Position numbers and translations under genes: made by a program
The notes under the pieces: model-generated
What the model saw: only the letters and a program-made list of their open reading frames with translations
Told to the model about the DNA's origin: nothing
Database searches by the model: none
From: Candidatus Uhrbacteria bacterium
GTDB lineage: Bacteria; Patescibacteriota; Patescibacteriia; CAIXNZ01
Assembly: GCA_011046145.1 (NCBI GenBank)
Contig: DSBA01000090.1
Location: 1 to 21,817, forward strand
DNA: 21,817 nt
Direction: 5' to 3'
Shown: in pieces, positions 1 to 8,509 of the stretch
How the letters are laid out: every line of letters begins with the position of its first letter
How positions within the stretch are numbered: the stretch's first letter is position 1

Positions 1-1
1 A

Positions 2-139
2 AGGCATGGCGGTTTTGGTATGAATAGGATGACACCTCAACAAAAAATTACAGCCACATTGTTTGAATCTTTAAATAACATTACTTATCCACAAAAGGTA
101 ACTTTAACTCTGCAACAGTACAATCTTTTTCAAGTGTAA
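2..139 (+). pseudogene. C-terminal end of a probable IS transposase/integrase (partial at window edge)
   Basis: An open frame runs in from the window edge and encodes 45 residues before TAA: it starts RHGGFGMNRMTPQQK and ends TLTLQQYNLFQV. A Thr-Pro-x-x-Lys motif near the C-terminus followed by a short tail is the usual end of rve/DDE integrase-type transposases such as the IS3 and IS481 groups, so I read this as the tail of such a gene. The catalytic region lies outside the window, and whether the gene is intact cannot be seen. No terminal inverted repeat can be assigned because the other end is missing. The following 270 bases are AT-rich and non-coding. The family call is tentative. Confidence 0.45.
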
Positions 140-188
140 TTCCGCATGATATCATATCTATTAAGACTTGTCAAGAGTGACTGGGTAT

Positions 189-231
189 AAATAGGCTAAA
201 ATTAGATAAATTTTCCTTTAATTGCCTATTT
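189..231. repeat. AT-rich inverted repeat
   Basis: AAATAGGC at 189-196 is matched by GCCTATTT at 224-231, with a second nested inverted pair (AAAATT/AATTTT) inside. It lies in a non-coding stretch between the transposase remnant and rpoC. It could be a weak hairpin or a degenerate relative of the larger palindrome that follows. No T-tract marks it as a terminator. Confidence 0.45.
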
Positions 232-252
232 TCTGTCAGCTTAATATAACAA

Positions 253-350
253 AAAGCCTAAGTCTAAATTATTAATTTAAAATTTCAAATAAAGGCTAAA
301 TACTAAATTTAAAATTAAGTCATTTAAAATTAATTTGAAATTTAGGCTTT
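253..350. repeat. Long AT-rich palindromic element
   Basis: The ends are inverted copies: AAAGCCTAA at 253-261 and TTTAGGCTTT at 341-350, with imperfect complementary AT-rich arms between them. Its internal segment 291-318 (AAAGGCTAAATACTAAATTT and onward) recurs almost exactly at 8441-8469, so this is a dispersed repeat rather than chance. It resembles a small non-autonomous palindromic element. No coding potential is seen. Confidence 0.5.
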
Positions 351-360
351 AAAATTAAAA

Positions 361-390
361 AACGCCCCACCCAAGTGAAGCGTTTTTTTA
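361..390 (-). terminator. Intrinsic terminator of rpoBC
   Basis: On the minus strand ACGCTTCAC pairs with GTGGGGCGT around a TTGG tetraloop (two G-U pairs), and a run of six T follows. On the plus strand the same positions give A-C mismatches, so the stem favours minus-strand transcription. It lies about 20 bases after the rpoC stop codon. Confidence 0.85.
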
Positions 391-408
391 TTTAATAATG
401 AAACTTTT

Positions 409-3400
409 TTACTCTTCCTCTTCTCTTTTTTTGCCTTTTTTCTTAAAGCCAGTGCCAGCTGGAATCAAACGGCCAATAATGACATTTTCTTTCAGGCCTT
501 CCAGCTTGTCTACCTTGCCTGTCATGGCCGCATTAATTAAAACCCTAGAAGTTTCCTGGAACGAAGCCGCTGATAAAAAGCTGCGAGTAGTCAAGGAAAC
601 CTTGGTAATTCCTAAAAACAATTCTTCAGCAACAGCTTCTTTGCCATTGTTTTTCGCTGTTTCTTTATTGGCTTCTTCTAGTTCGGCTTTTTCTACGATT
701 TCTCCGGGAAGTAAATTAGTATCCCCAGTGTCTTTCACCAAAGCGCGGGAAAATAACTGCCTAATAATTACTTCAATGTGTTTTTCATTTAAACGCTGGC
801 CTTGTGAAGAATAAATATATTGAATTTCCTTAACAATGTATTTTTTGACTTCATCCTTGCCTTTTAATTTATATAATTGCTGGAGATCCAAACTGCCTTC
901 AGTCAATTGGTCGCCTTGTCTGACAAAATCGCCATCACTAACCCAGATGCGATAACCAGGCGGAATAATATATTCTTTTTCACCCTCAAGCTTGCCAATT
1001 ACTTTAACTGTTTTTTCTGTTAATTTAATGACCCCGGCTGATTTTGCTTTAATATCCTTATTATCATCCTTAAATAAAAGCTGGCCTTTTTTAACTTTAT
1101 CGCCTTCTTTAACTTTTAATTTCACCTGTTCGTTTTTAATCTGGTGAATTTCTTCGCCCACTTTTTCATATTTAATTTTTAATATCTTCTGGCCATAAGC
1201 CGTGCTTAATAAAACCCGGCCTTTTTCGTCTTCAATTTTTTTAGGCGCTTCGGAAATAGACACCAAGCCATCTTCTTCTGCCATAAAAGCTTTGCGTTTT
1301 GGCGGTCTGGCCTCAAATAATTCTTCAACTCTGGGCAGGCCTTGCGTGATATCAGAACCAGCAACGCCTCCTGTATGGAAGGTTCTCATTGTCAGCTGCG
1401 TGCCTGGTTCGCCAATGCTTTGCGCGGCAATAATGCCGACTGCCGTACCCAAACTAACCAATTTATTGTACCCCAAATCATAGCCATAACATTGGCGGCA
1501 GACGCCTTTGGTAAGCTTGCAAGTCAAAACCGATCTGACAGTAATCTGCTCCAGGTCAATCTCCCTTAATTTCTTAACAATATCATCATTAATTACTTGG
1601 CCTTTTCCAATAATAACTTCACCTGTTTTGGGATGAATAATTTTTTCCAAACAAACTCGACCCCAGACTCTTTCTAAAAGGTCAACGCCTATTTCTTCGC
1701 TCTCTTTCTTAGTATACAAAAGGCCTTTTTTGTCGCCGCAATCTTCTTCATTAACAACCACGTCCTGCGCTACATCAACCAGCCTGCGAGTTAAATAGCC
1801 GGCATTGGCTGTTCTTAAAGCTGTATCTGAAAGACCCTTTCTTGAACCATGAGTAGAAATAAAATATTCTAAGACATCAAAGCCTTCTTTAAAACTGGCT
1901 TTAACCGGCAGTTCAATAATTTCACCTGCCGGATTAGAAACTAGACCTTTCATGCCAACCATTTGAGTCACCTGCCCCCAAGAACCTCTGGCTCCAGCTG
2001 TAACCATGGTATAAACCGGCCCGTTTTTATCCAAACATTCTCTGCTTATCTGAACTATCTTATCCTTAATATTTGTCCAAATTTCAATAATTTTGGCGCG
2101 TCTTTCGCTTTTGGTTAACAAGCCTTGCTGATATTGTTCATGAACCTTATCAATCAGTCTGTCACCTTCTTCTATCAATGCCTGTTTTTCTTTTAAATCC
2201 GGCAAATCATCCATGCTCCAGGAATAGCCGCTTTGCGTCAAATAATAATAACCTAAATCTTTTATTTCGTCCAAAAGATTGGCTGTTTTTTCTTTGCCCA
2301 AAATACTTAAAGCTGTTTTAATTATTTCACCCAAATTCTTAGTCGTCACAACTTCATTAAAAAACCCTATTTCCTTAGGCAAAAGCCGGCTAAATAAAAT
2401 GCGACCCACATTAGTTTCTATTATTTCCTGCTTTTTAGCGCCTGGTAAAATATCCCTGACTTTAATTTTTTCTCTAATACTGATAACGCCTGATTTATAA
2501 GCCAAAATTGATTCCTGAAAAGAAGAAAAGGCTTTAGGCGGATCATTTTTTTCTTCCAAACTAGTGATATAATAGCATCCCCAGACAATATCCATTTTAG
2601 GCGTAGAAATAGGATGGCCTGTAGCCGGCTTTAATAAATTTCTAGTCGCCAGCATTATATTTTTAGCTTCGTCTTTGGCTTGTTCTGTCAAAGGCACATG
2701 CACGGCCATTTGGTCGCCGTCAAAATCAGCATTAAAAGCGCTGCAAACCAAAGGATGCAATTGTATTGCCTTGCCCTCGATCAATATGGGACGGAAAGAC
2801 TGAATGCCCAACCTGTGCAAAGTCGGAGCCCTGTTTAATAAAACATGGGCGTCTTTGACTACCTCTTCCAAAATATCCCAAACTTCTGGCCTGCCACTTT
2901 CAATAAAACGATTTGCGCTTCTGATATTATGGACAAATTCCATTTTAATTAATTGGCTGATAATAAAAGGCCTAAATAGCTCTAATGCCATTCTTTTGGG
3001 CAAGCCGCATTGGTCTAATCTCAATTCGGGTCCGACCACGATCACGCTTCTGCCTGAATAATCTATGCGTTTGCCTAAAAGATTTTGCCTAAAACGGCCT
3101 TGCTTGCCTTTTAAAATATCAGCGATTGATTTTAACTGCCTTTTTTGGCCTGTTGAAGCTGTCGTGGTTTTGGAATGCCTGGCGCTATTGTCAACCAAAG
3201 CGTCAACCGCTTCCTGAAGCATTCTTTTTTCATTCCTAATAATAACCTCGGGCGCATTTAATTCATTTAATTTTTTTAAACGATTGTTGCGGTTAATTAC
3301 TCTGCGGTATAAATCATTCAAATCAGAGGTGGCGAACCTGCCGCCGTCAAGAGGTACCATTGGCCGCAAATCAGGCGGAATAACCGGAATAACATTCAAA

Positions 3401-4308
3401 ATCATCCATTCTGGCCGGATTTGATTTTTGATTAAATTTTTAACTAATTTTAAGCGCTTGCTAACCCTTTCTTTTTTAGCTCCGATCGCTTCTTCTTTTT
3501 CTGCTTCAAGTTTTTTAGCCAATTTGTCTAAATCTATTTCCGCTAATAATTTTCTGATTGCTTCAGCCCCGATTTCTGCTTCAAAAATATGACCGAATTT
3601 TAAAGAAAAATCATGGTAAAGCTCTTCGGAAATAATTTTTTTAACCTTTAAATTTTTCAAATCCTGCTCTGTCCTGGTAAACTCACCTTCCAAATCTTTT
3701 AAATCCTGCTCTTTTTCTTGATTTAACGCTATTATTTTTTTATCTTTATCTTTTTCTTTAAGATTCTTATCTTTTTTAATCTGATTAACTTTATTTTTAA
3801 AATTGCTTTCAATTTGTTTTTTCTTGGACTTAAACTCCTGTTTTAATTGTTCCAAAGACTGTTTTTTTAGCTCTTCATTAACTTTAGTAACTATAAAACT
3901 GGCAAAATAAATTACTTTTTCCAGATTTTGAGCAGAAAGATCTAAAACTAAGCCCAAACGGGAAGGCACTCCCCGCAAAAACCAAATATGGGAAGCTGGC
4001 GCTGCCAATTCAATGTGTCCCATCCTTTCCCTGCGGACAATTGAATGAGTGACCTCTACTCCGCATTTGTCACAAACAATGCCTTTATAGCGTATTTTTT
4101 TATATTTACCGCAATAGCATTCCCAATCCTTGGAAGGCCCGAAGATTCTCTCACAAAAAAGTCCGTCTTTTTCAGGTTTTTGAGTACGGTAATTAATTGT
4201 TTCTGGCTTTAAAATTTCACCGTAAGACCAGGTTTTTATTGCTTCAGGAGAAGCCAATCTAATTTTAATGGCGTCAAAATCTAAAGGTTTAGTCTGGTTA
4301 AAAATCAT
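409..4308 (-). CDS. rpoC: DNA-directed RNA polymerase subunit beta-prime
   Basis: This is the catalytic beta-prime subunit of RNA polymerase, 1299 residues. The N-terminal zinc site is formed by Cys64, Cys66, Cys79 and Cys82. The active-site loop NADFDGD is at 526-532, with three Mg-binding aspartates at 528, 530 and 532. The second zinc site is Cys857, Cys930, Cys937 and Cys940. Bridge-helix sequence lies near 800-835 and the trigger-loop region near 953-1000 (QSIGEPGTQLTMRTFHTGG). Residues about 143-225 are a Lys/Glu-rich, predicted coiled-coil insertion after the segment IYFASFIV, absent from the E. coli protein. The C-terminus ends in a basic then acidic tail. It starts with ATG 89 bases after rpoB with no clear Shine-Dalgarno site, and is probably cotranscribed with rpoB. 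Confidence 0.98.
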   Translation of the reverse strand: MIFNQTKPLDFDAIKIRLASPEAIKTWSYGEILKPETINYRTQKPEKDGLFCERIFGPSKDWECYCGKYKKIRYKGIVCDKCGVEVTHSIVRRERMGHIELAAPASHIWFLRGVPSRLGLVLDLSAQNLEKVIYFASFIVTKVNEELKKQSLEQLKQEFKSKKKQIESNFKNKVNQIKKDKNLKEKDKDKKIIALNQEKEQDLKDLEGEFTRTEQDLKNLKVKKIISEELYHDFSLKFGHIFEAEIGAEAIRKLLAEIDLDKLAKKLEAEKEEAIGAKKERVSKRLKLVKNLIKNQIRPEWMILNVIPVIPPDLRPMVPLDGGRFATSDLNDLYRRVINRNNRLKKLNELNAPEVIIRNEKRMLQEAVDALVDNSARHSKTTTASTGQKRQLKSIADILKGKQGRFRQNLLGKRIDYSGRSVIVVGPELRLDQCGLPKRMALELFRPFIISQLIKMEFVHNIRSANRFIESGRPEVWDILEEVVKDAHVLLNRAPTLHRLGIQSFRPILIEGKAIQLHPLVCSAFNADFDGDQMAVHVPLTEQAKDEAKNIMLATRNLLKPATGHPISTPKMDIVWGCYYITSLEEKNDPPKAFSSFQESILAYKSGVISIREKIKVRDILPGAKKQEIIETNVGRILFSRLLPKEIGFFNEVVTTKNLGEIIKTALSILGKEKTANLLDEIKDLGYYYLTQSGYSWSMDDLPDLKEKQALIEEGDRLIDKVHEQYQQGLLTKSERRAKIIEIWTNIKDKIVQISRECLDKNGPVYTMVTAGARGSWGQVTQMVGMKGLVSNPAGEIIELPVKASFKEGFDVLEYFISTHGSRKGLSDTALRTANAGYLTRRLVDVAQDVVVNEEDCGDKKGLLYTKKESEEIGVDLLERVWGRVCLEKIIHPKTGEVIIGKGQVINDDIVKKLREIDLEQITVRSVLTCKLTKGVCRQCYGYDLGYNKLVSLGTAVGIIAAQSIGEPGTQLTMRTFHTGGVAGSDITQGLPRVEELFEARPPKRKAFMAEEDGLVSISEAPKKIEDEKGRVLLSTAYGQKILKIKYEKVGEEIHQIKNEQVKLKVKEGDKVKKGQLLFKDDNKDIKAKSAGVIKLTEKTVKVIGKLEGEKEYIIPPGYRIWVSDGDFVRQGDQLTEGSLDLQQLYKLKGKDEVKKYIVKEIQYIYSSQGQRLNEKHIEVIIRQLFSRALVKDTGDTNLLPGEIVEKAELEEANKETAKNNGKEAVAEELFLGITKVSLTTRSFLSAASFQETSRVLINAAMTGKVDKLEGLKENVIIGRLIPAGTGFKKKGKKREEEE

Positions 4309-4397
4309 AATATTAATATATTATTTATGAAAAAATATAAATTTGGGCAAGTGGATTTAAAAAAACAAAAAAACACGCGCCTTACCAAGCAAATAAA

Positions 4398-7300
4398 TTA
4401 TTTTGCCTTTTTCTTTACGTCTTTGATTATTTGGCCGTCTTTTAGCAATTCCACTTCCAAGCACAAGCCTTTTAATTCTCTGACTAAAACATTAAACGAT
4501 TCAGGAATGTTTAACTTTCTGATCGGTTCTCCCTTGATTATTGACTCATAAGCTTTTGAACGGCCAGGCACATCGTCAGATTTGATTGTCAAAATTTCCT
4601 GCAAAGTATGGGCAGCGCCATAAGCTTCTAATGCCCAGACTTCCATTTCACCAAACCTTTGGCCGCCAAACTGGGCTTTCCCGCCCAAAGGTTGCTGGGT
4701 AATTAATGAATACGGGCCAATTGACCGTTGGTGAATTTTATCTTCCACCATATGGTTCAGTTTCATAATATAGTTGTAGCCAACCGTCACTTTTTGGTCA
4801 AAAGACTCGCCTGTTCGGCCGTCATAAAGCATAACTTTGCCGTCTTTTGGCCAGCCTGCTTCTTGAAGCAATTCTTTAATATCCTCTTCTGTTATACCCG
4901 CTAAGACAGGCGTAGCAATTTTAAAACCCAATTTTTTAACTGCCAAGCCAAGGTGTGTTTCTAAAATCTGCCCTAAGTTCATGCGCGAAACAACGCCTAA
5001 AGGGCTCAAAATAATATCAATCGGCGTTCCGTCTTCTAAAAACGGCATATCTTCAATCGGCACAATTTTTGAAATAATGCCTTTGTTGCCATGACGGCCC
5101 GCCATTTTGTCTCCTACCTGGATTTTCCTTAAATCAGCGACTGAAACTTGTACCATTTCCGTAACCCCGGGCGAAAGTTTGTCGCCTTTTTCCTGGGAAA
5201 ATATCTTGACATCAATAACTTTGCCATGATCACCATGTTCCAAATACAAAGAGCTGTCCCTAACATCGCGGGCTTTTTCGCCAAAGATGGCTCGCAATAA
5301 TTTTTCTTCAGCTGAAAGCTCTGTTTCGCCTTTGGGCGTAATTTTGCCAACTAAAATATCCCCGGAAGAAACTTCTGCCCCGATTCTGATGATACCAGTT
5401 TCATCAAGATTTTTTAATTTTTCTTCGCCAATATTGGGAATATCTGCTGTAACTACTTCGGAACCTAATTTTGTTTCCCGAACTTCCACCTGATAGTTTT
5501 CAATATGAATTGAGGTGTAAAGGTCTTTTTGCACCACTCTTTCAGAAACAATTATGGCGTCTTCATAATTATAGCCGCTCCAACCCATAAAAGCCACTAA
5601 AACATTTTGGCCCAAAGCTAATTCGCCTTCGGCAATGGAAGGGCCGTCAGAAAGAACCTGGCCTTTTTTGACTTTTTCGCCTAGCTGTACAATCGGATGC
5701 TGATTGATGCAAGTTGAAGCATTTGACCTTCTAAATTTATTTAAATCATAGTATTTTAAATTGCCCTTATCTTCTAAAATCTCTATTCTGCCGCCGTCAA
5801 CATTTGTCACTTTCCCATTAGCCTCAGCAATAGCAATATGCCCTGAATAAAAAGCAGCCATTTTCTCCACCCCAGTGCCGACTAAAGGCGGCTGGGGATT
5901 AATGCAAGGGACTGATTGCCTTTGCATATTTGTACCCATCAAAGCCCTGACAGCGTCATCATGTTCCAAAAAAGGAATCAAAGAAGTAGAAATGCTAACT
6001 ATTTGATTTGAAGCAACATCCATATAATCAATCTGTTCCACTAAAGAAATATCTGGCTGGCCGTATTTTCTAACTTCGGCTTTCTCGTTTTTGAAATTGC
6101 CTTTTTCATCAAGCGGCGTGGTAGCTGCGGTTGTAATTGACCGTTCTTCTTGCAAAGCATTGAGATAAACAATTTCATTAGTAACCATGGCTTTAGCTTT
6201 AAAATTTATATTTTTAGAACGCAAATGATCAATAACTTCTTTGGGGATTTTTTGGCCTTTTTTAATTTTTTTATTGTCAATAGGATCTTTAATGTCTTCT
6301 AAAGCAATGCGCTCTACCACTTTATAAGGAGTTTCAATAAAACCGTATTCATTAATCCGGGCGTAACTAGCCAAATGGCCGACCAAGCCGATATTAGGTC
6401 CTTCTGGCGTCGCAATGGGACAAATCCTGCCATAATGAGTCGCGTGAACATCACGCACTTCAAAACCTGCCCTTTCCCGGGAAAGACCGCCCGGCCCCAT
6501 GGCAGAAATTCTTCTTTTGTGTTCCAGTTCGGCCAAAGGATTTGTCTGGTCCATAAATTGTGAAAGCTGGGAAGACATGAAAAATTCCTTAACCACGCCC
6601 ATTACTGGCTTGGCATTTACCAAACGGCCCGGAGTCATACTCTCCAAATCAACAGTGCTCATCTTGTCCCTGACAATCCTTTCCATACGGGCCAAGCCGA
6701 TCCTAAATTTATTCTGAATCAATTCGCCTACAGCCCTGATCCTGCGGTTGCTTAAATGGTCAATGTCGTCAGCTTCTTCTTGGGTATTGTTTAAGCGGAT
6801 AATCTCCTTAATAACTTCTATTAAATCCTCCCTCCTTAAAATTCTGTTTTCCGGTATATTTTTAATATTCTGATGGAATCTCTGGTTGATTTTATAACGT
6901 CCGACTTTACCCAAATCATAACGTTCAAACCTAAAAAACATAGCGTAAATCAAGGATTTGGCATTGTCAGCCGTGGCCAAATCTCCTGGCCTGATTCTTT
7001 TATAAATTTCAATCAAGCCTTCGTCCTGATTTTTGGCAATGTCTTTTTCCAGCGTATTTTTGATATACTTAACATTTGGATTAGTATCTGCTTCCTTGAA
7101 TAAAGCCAAAATCTCTTCATCAGTTGAATAGCCAAAAGCCCGTAATAATGAAGTTATTGCCACTTTCCTTTTGCGGTCTATTTTTACCCACAAAACATTA
7201 TTGGAATCTGTTTCTATTTCCAGCCAGGCACCGCGGTTGGGAATAATTTTTGCGCCATAATATTTTTTGCCCCGTATATAGTTTGAAGTGAAAAAAATAC

Positions 7301-7742
7301 CTGAAGAACGGATGATTTGGGAAACAACAGACCTTTCAATGCCGTTTATAATAAAAGTGCCCCGATTTGTCATAATCGGAAAATCCCCCAGATAAATTTC
7401 CTGTTCTTTTTTGGTTTTGTCTTTTTTATTTTCTAAAACAGCTTTAACCCTTAAAGGAGCTTCATAAGTAATATTCTTTTCTTTGGAAGTAGTTTCATCA
7501 AACTTAGGCTCGTCCAAATAATAATCTCTAAAAAAAAGCTCCAAATTGCGGCCTCCGAAATCTTTAATCGGTGAAATTTCTTCAAAAAGTTCCTTTAAGC
7601 CCTGGTCCAAAAACCAGTTATAAGAAGTTTTTTGCACTTCAACCAAATCAGGCAATTCCAGCGCTTTATAAAAATCAGAAACAAATTGCCTTTCTTTTGT
7701 GTTGTTTAAAGTCTTAAGAGAAAGTGATTTTTTTATAGACAT
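4398..7742 (-). CDS. rpoB: DNA-directed RNA polymerase subunit beta
   Basis: This is the beta subunit of RNA polymerase, 1114 residues, shorter than the E. coli (1342) and Bacillus (about 1190) proteins, so it lacks the large lineage insertions. The rifampicin-binding region is at about 389-420 (SSQLSQFMDQTNPLAELEHK); the residues matching E. coli D516, H526 and S531 are Asp398, His408 and Ser413, all of the sensitive type. RDVHATHYGRICPIATPEGP follows at 430-449. The C-terminal anchor contains GGKAQFGGQRFGEMEVWALE. The start ATG has a GAGGT ribosome binding site 7 bases upstream, partly inside a leader hairpin. It is first in the operon with rpoC; the ribosomal protein genes rplJL, usually found upstream, are absent. 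Confidence 0.98.
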   Translation of the reverse strand: MSIKKSLSLKTLNNTKERQFVSDFYKALELPDLVEVQKTSYNWFLDQGLKELFEEISPIKDFGGRNLELFFRDYYLDEPKFDETTSKEKNITYEAPLRVKAVLENKKDKTKKEQEIYLGDFPIMTNRGTFIINGIERSVVSQIIRSSGIFFTSNYIRGKKYYGAKIIPNRGAWLEIETDSNNVLWVKIDRKRKVAITSLLRAFGYSTDEEILALFKEADTNPNVKYIKNTLEKDIAKNQDEGLIEIYKRIRPGDLATADNAKSLIYAMFFRFERYDLGKVGRYKINQRFHQNIKNIPENRILRREDLIEVIKEIIRLNNTQEEADDIDHLSNRRIRAVGELIQNKFRIGLARMERIVRDKMSTVDLESMTPGRLVNAKPVMGVVKEFFMSSQLSQFMDQTNPLAELEHKRRISAMGPGGLSRERAGFEVRDVHATHYGRICPIATPEGPNIGLVGHLASYARINEYGFIETPYKVVERIALEDIKDPIDNKKIKKGQKIPKEVIDHLRSKNINFKAKAMVTNEIVYLNALQEERSITTAATTPLDEKGNFKNEKAEVRKYGQPDISLVEQIDYMDVASNQIVSISTSLIPFLEHDDAVRALMGTNMQRQSVPCINPQPPLVGTGVEKMAAFYSGHIAIAEANGKVTNVDGGRIEILEDKGNLKYYDLNKFRRSNASTCINQHPIVQLGEKVKKGQVLSDGPSIAEGELALGQNVLVAFMGWSGYNYEDAIIVSERVVQKDLYTSIHIENYQVEVRETKLGSEVVTADIPNIGEEKLKNLDETGIIRIGAEVSSGDILVGKITPKGETELSAEEKLLRAIFGEKARDVRDSSLYLEHGDHGKVIDVKIFSQEKGDKLSPGVTEMVQVSVADLRKIQVGDKMAGRHGNKGIISKIVPIEDMPFLEDGTPIDIILSPLGVVSRMNLGQILETHLGLAVKKLGFKIATPVLAGITEEDIKELLQEAGWPKDGKVMLYDGRTGESFDQKVTVGYNYIMKLNHMVEDKIHQRSIGPYSLITQQPLGGKAQFGGQRFGEMEVWALEAYGAAHTLQEILTIKSDDVPGRSKAYESIIKGEPIRKLNIPESFNVLVRELKGLCLEVELLKDGQIIKDVKKKAK

Positions 7743-7749
7743 AAAAAAT

Positions 7750-7776
7750 ACCTCGCCTCTCGTCTTTGTCGGCGAG
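7750..7776 (-). promoter_or_regulatory. rpoB leader hairpin overlapping the ribosome binding site
   Basis: In the rpoB mRNA leader CTCGCC (7776-7771) pairs with GGCGAG (7757-7752) around a 13-base loop. The GAGGT ribosome binding site (7754-7750) begins inside the 3' arm. The hairpin is followed by GTATTTTTT and then the start codon, so it could act as a translational gate or as a weak attenuator. The structure is seen in the sequence; its role is inferred. Confidence 0.55.
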
Positions 7777-7875
7777 TTTTATTAAAAATTAATATTCAAT
7801 TAAGAGGATTTATTAAGCCCCACTATTTTTATTGTTTAGTTTTTTAACCTATAGCGGGAAATCTGTAGTAGCTTT

Positions 7876-7904
7876 AGATTAACAAAAGACTGAAAAGTTG
7901 TCAA
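7876..7904 (-). promoter_or_regulatory. Proximal rpoBC promoter
   Basis: A consensus -35 TTGACA (7904-7899) and a -10 TAATCT (7881-7876) are separated by 17 bases. This gives an rpoB leader of about 125 bases. The -10 hexamer and the AT-rich start of the spacer match the promoter of the structured RNA at 10.3 kb. Confidence 0.75.
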
Positions 7905-7909
7905 GAAAG

Positions 7910-7937
7910 TGTATAGTTAACACCAAGGGGTTGTCAA
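7910..7937 (-). promoter_or_regulatory. Distal rpoBC promoter
   Basis: A second TTGACA (7937-7932) lies 16 bases before TATACA (7915-7910). Both rpoB -35 boxes sit in the same local sequence, TTTCTTGACAAC, which suggests a duplicated promoter. The -35 region overlaps that of the divergent rbfA promoter. Confidence 0.65.
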
Positions 7938-7959
7938 GAAAGCTGGAAAATTATACAAT
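7931..7959 (+). promoter_or_regulatory. Divergent promoter for rbfA
   Basis: TTGTCA (7931-7936) and TACAAT (7954-7959) are 17 bases apart, facing rbfA. The -35 box is read from nearly the same bases as the distal rpoBC -35 box on the other strand, so the two polymerases should compete for the site. A closer TATAAT at 7962-7967 has no -35 box at a suitable distance. Confidence 0.55.
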
Positions 7960-7983
7960 AATATAATGGAATCGAGATAAAAA

Positions 7984-8024
7984 GACTGGCTAAGGAGATT
8001 TGAGCGGTTGCAGTCAGAATCTCC
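7984..8024 (+). promoter_or_regulatory. Possible pseudoknot in the rbfA leader
   Basis: Two interleaved helices can form: GACTG (7984-7988) with CAGTC (8011-8015), and GGAGATT (7994-8000) with AATCTCC (8018-8024). The order A-B-A'-B' is that of an H-type pseudoknot, or of two competing hairpins. It lies 60 bases before the rbfA start. Its function is unknown. Confidence 0.4.
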
Positions 8025-8084
8025 CCAACCCTCATCCTAAATATAGTCCCCCTAAACTTTAAAAAAATTAATTATTATTAACCT

Positions 8085-8417
8085 ATGTCAGAACGCATTA
8101 TTAAAATCAATGAGCTGATTAAACAAAAACTAAGCCAAATTATTGTCAAAGAAATAGAATTCCCGGAAAATGCCCTCGTAACTATTACTAGGGTTCAAAC
8201 TACGCCTGACATCAAGGCCAGTAAAGTTTTTATTAGTGTTTTGCCGGAAAAATTTCGCGGCACGGCCTTGGAAACTTTAAGAAAAAACAAAAAAAACATC
8301 CGAAATTTGCTTAAAAAACAGATGACCACTAAGTTTGTCCCCAATCTGAATTTTCTGGTTGATGAACAGGAAATTTTTGCTTCAGAAATTGACAAGCTGC
8401 TTGACGAACTAAAATAG
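8085..8417 (+). CDS. rbfA: Ribosome-binding factor A
   Basis: RbfA is a single KH-fold protein that binds the immature 30S subunit and helps 16S rRNA 5'-end maturation. The product is 110 residues, typical for the family. It shows the usual opening (SERIIKINELIKQKLSQII), the conserved central segment VTITRVQTTPDIKASKVFIS, and a C-terminal part that ends after the LLDELK helix. The ATG has no clear Shine-Dalgarno site. It is followed by the nrnA-type gene, an order also seen in the nusA-infB-rbfA-nrnA clusters of other bacteria, although nusA and infB are not here and rpoB lies upstream instead. Confidence 0.93.
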   Translation: MSERIIKINELIKQKLSQIIVKEIEFPENALVTITRVQTTPDIKASKVFISVLPEKFRGTALETLRKNKKNIRNLLKKQMTTKFVPNLNFLVDEQEIFASEIDKLLDELK

Positions 8418-8440
8418 CTCTGCTAACTTAATTAAATTCC

Positions 8441-8469
8441 AAAGGCTAAATTATTAAATTTAAAATTAA
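8441..8469 (+). repeat. Second copy of the AT-rich repeat found at 291-318
   Basis: The segment opens AAAGGCTAAATTATTAAATT and continues as in the copy at 291-318, differing at only one or two positions including a one-base length change. It sits between rbfA and the nrnA-type gene. It overlaps the region just before a possible TTG start of the latter, which argues for the downstream ATG. Confidence 0.5.
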
Positions 8470-8509
8470 ATTGAAATTGAGCAGTAATCATTTAAGACTA
8501 GATAAAAAA

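Noticed and set aside
88..96. Perfect DnaA box TTATCCACA, with a related TTATCAACA at 14363-14371
   Set aside because: The first lies within the coding frame of the transposase fragment and the second is isolated. There is no cluster, no AT-unwinding region tied to them and no dnaA or dnaN nearby, so an origin is not supported.
4309..4397. Terminator between rpoB and rpoC (two T7 runs on the minus strand)
   Set aside because: No stable stem precedes the T-runs, and rpoC has no strong promoter of its own, so cotranscription is more likely.
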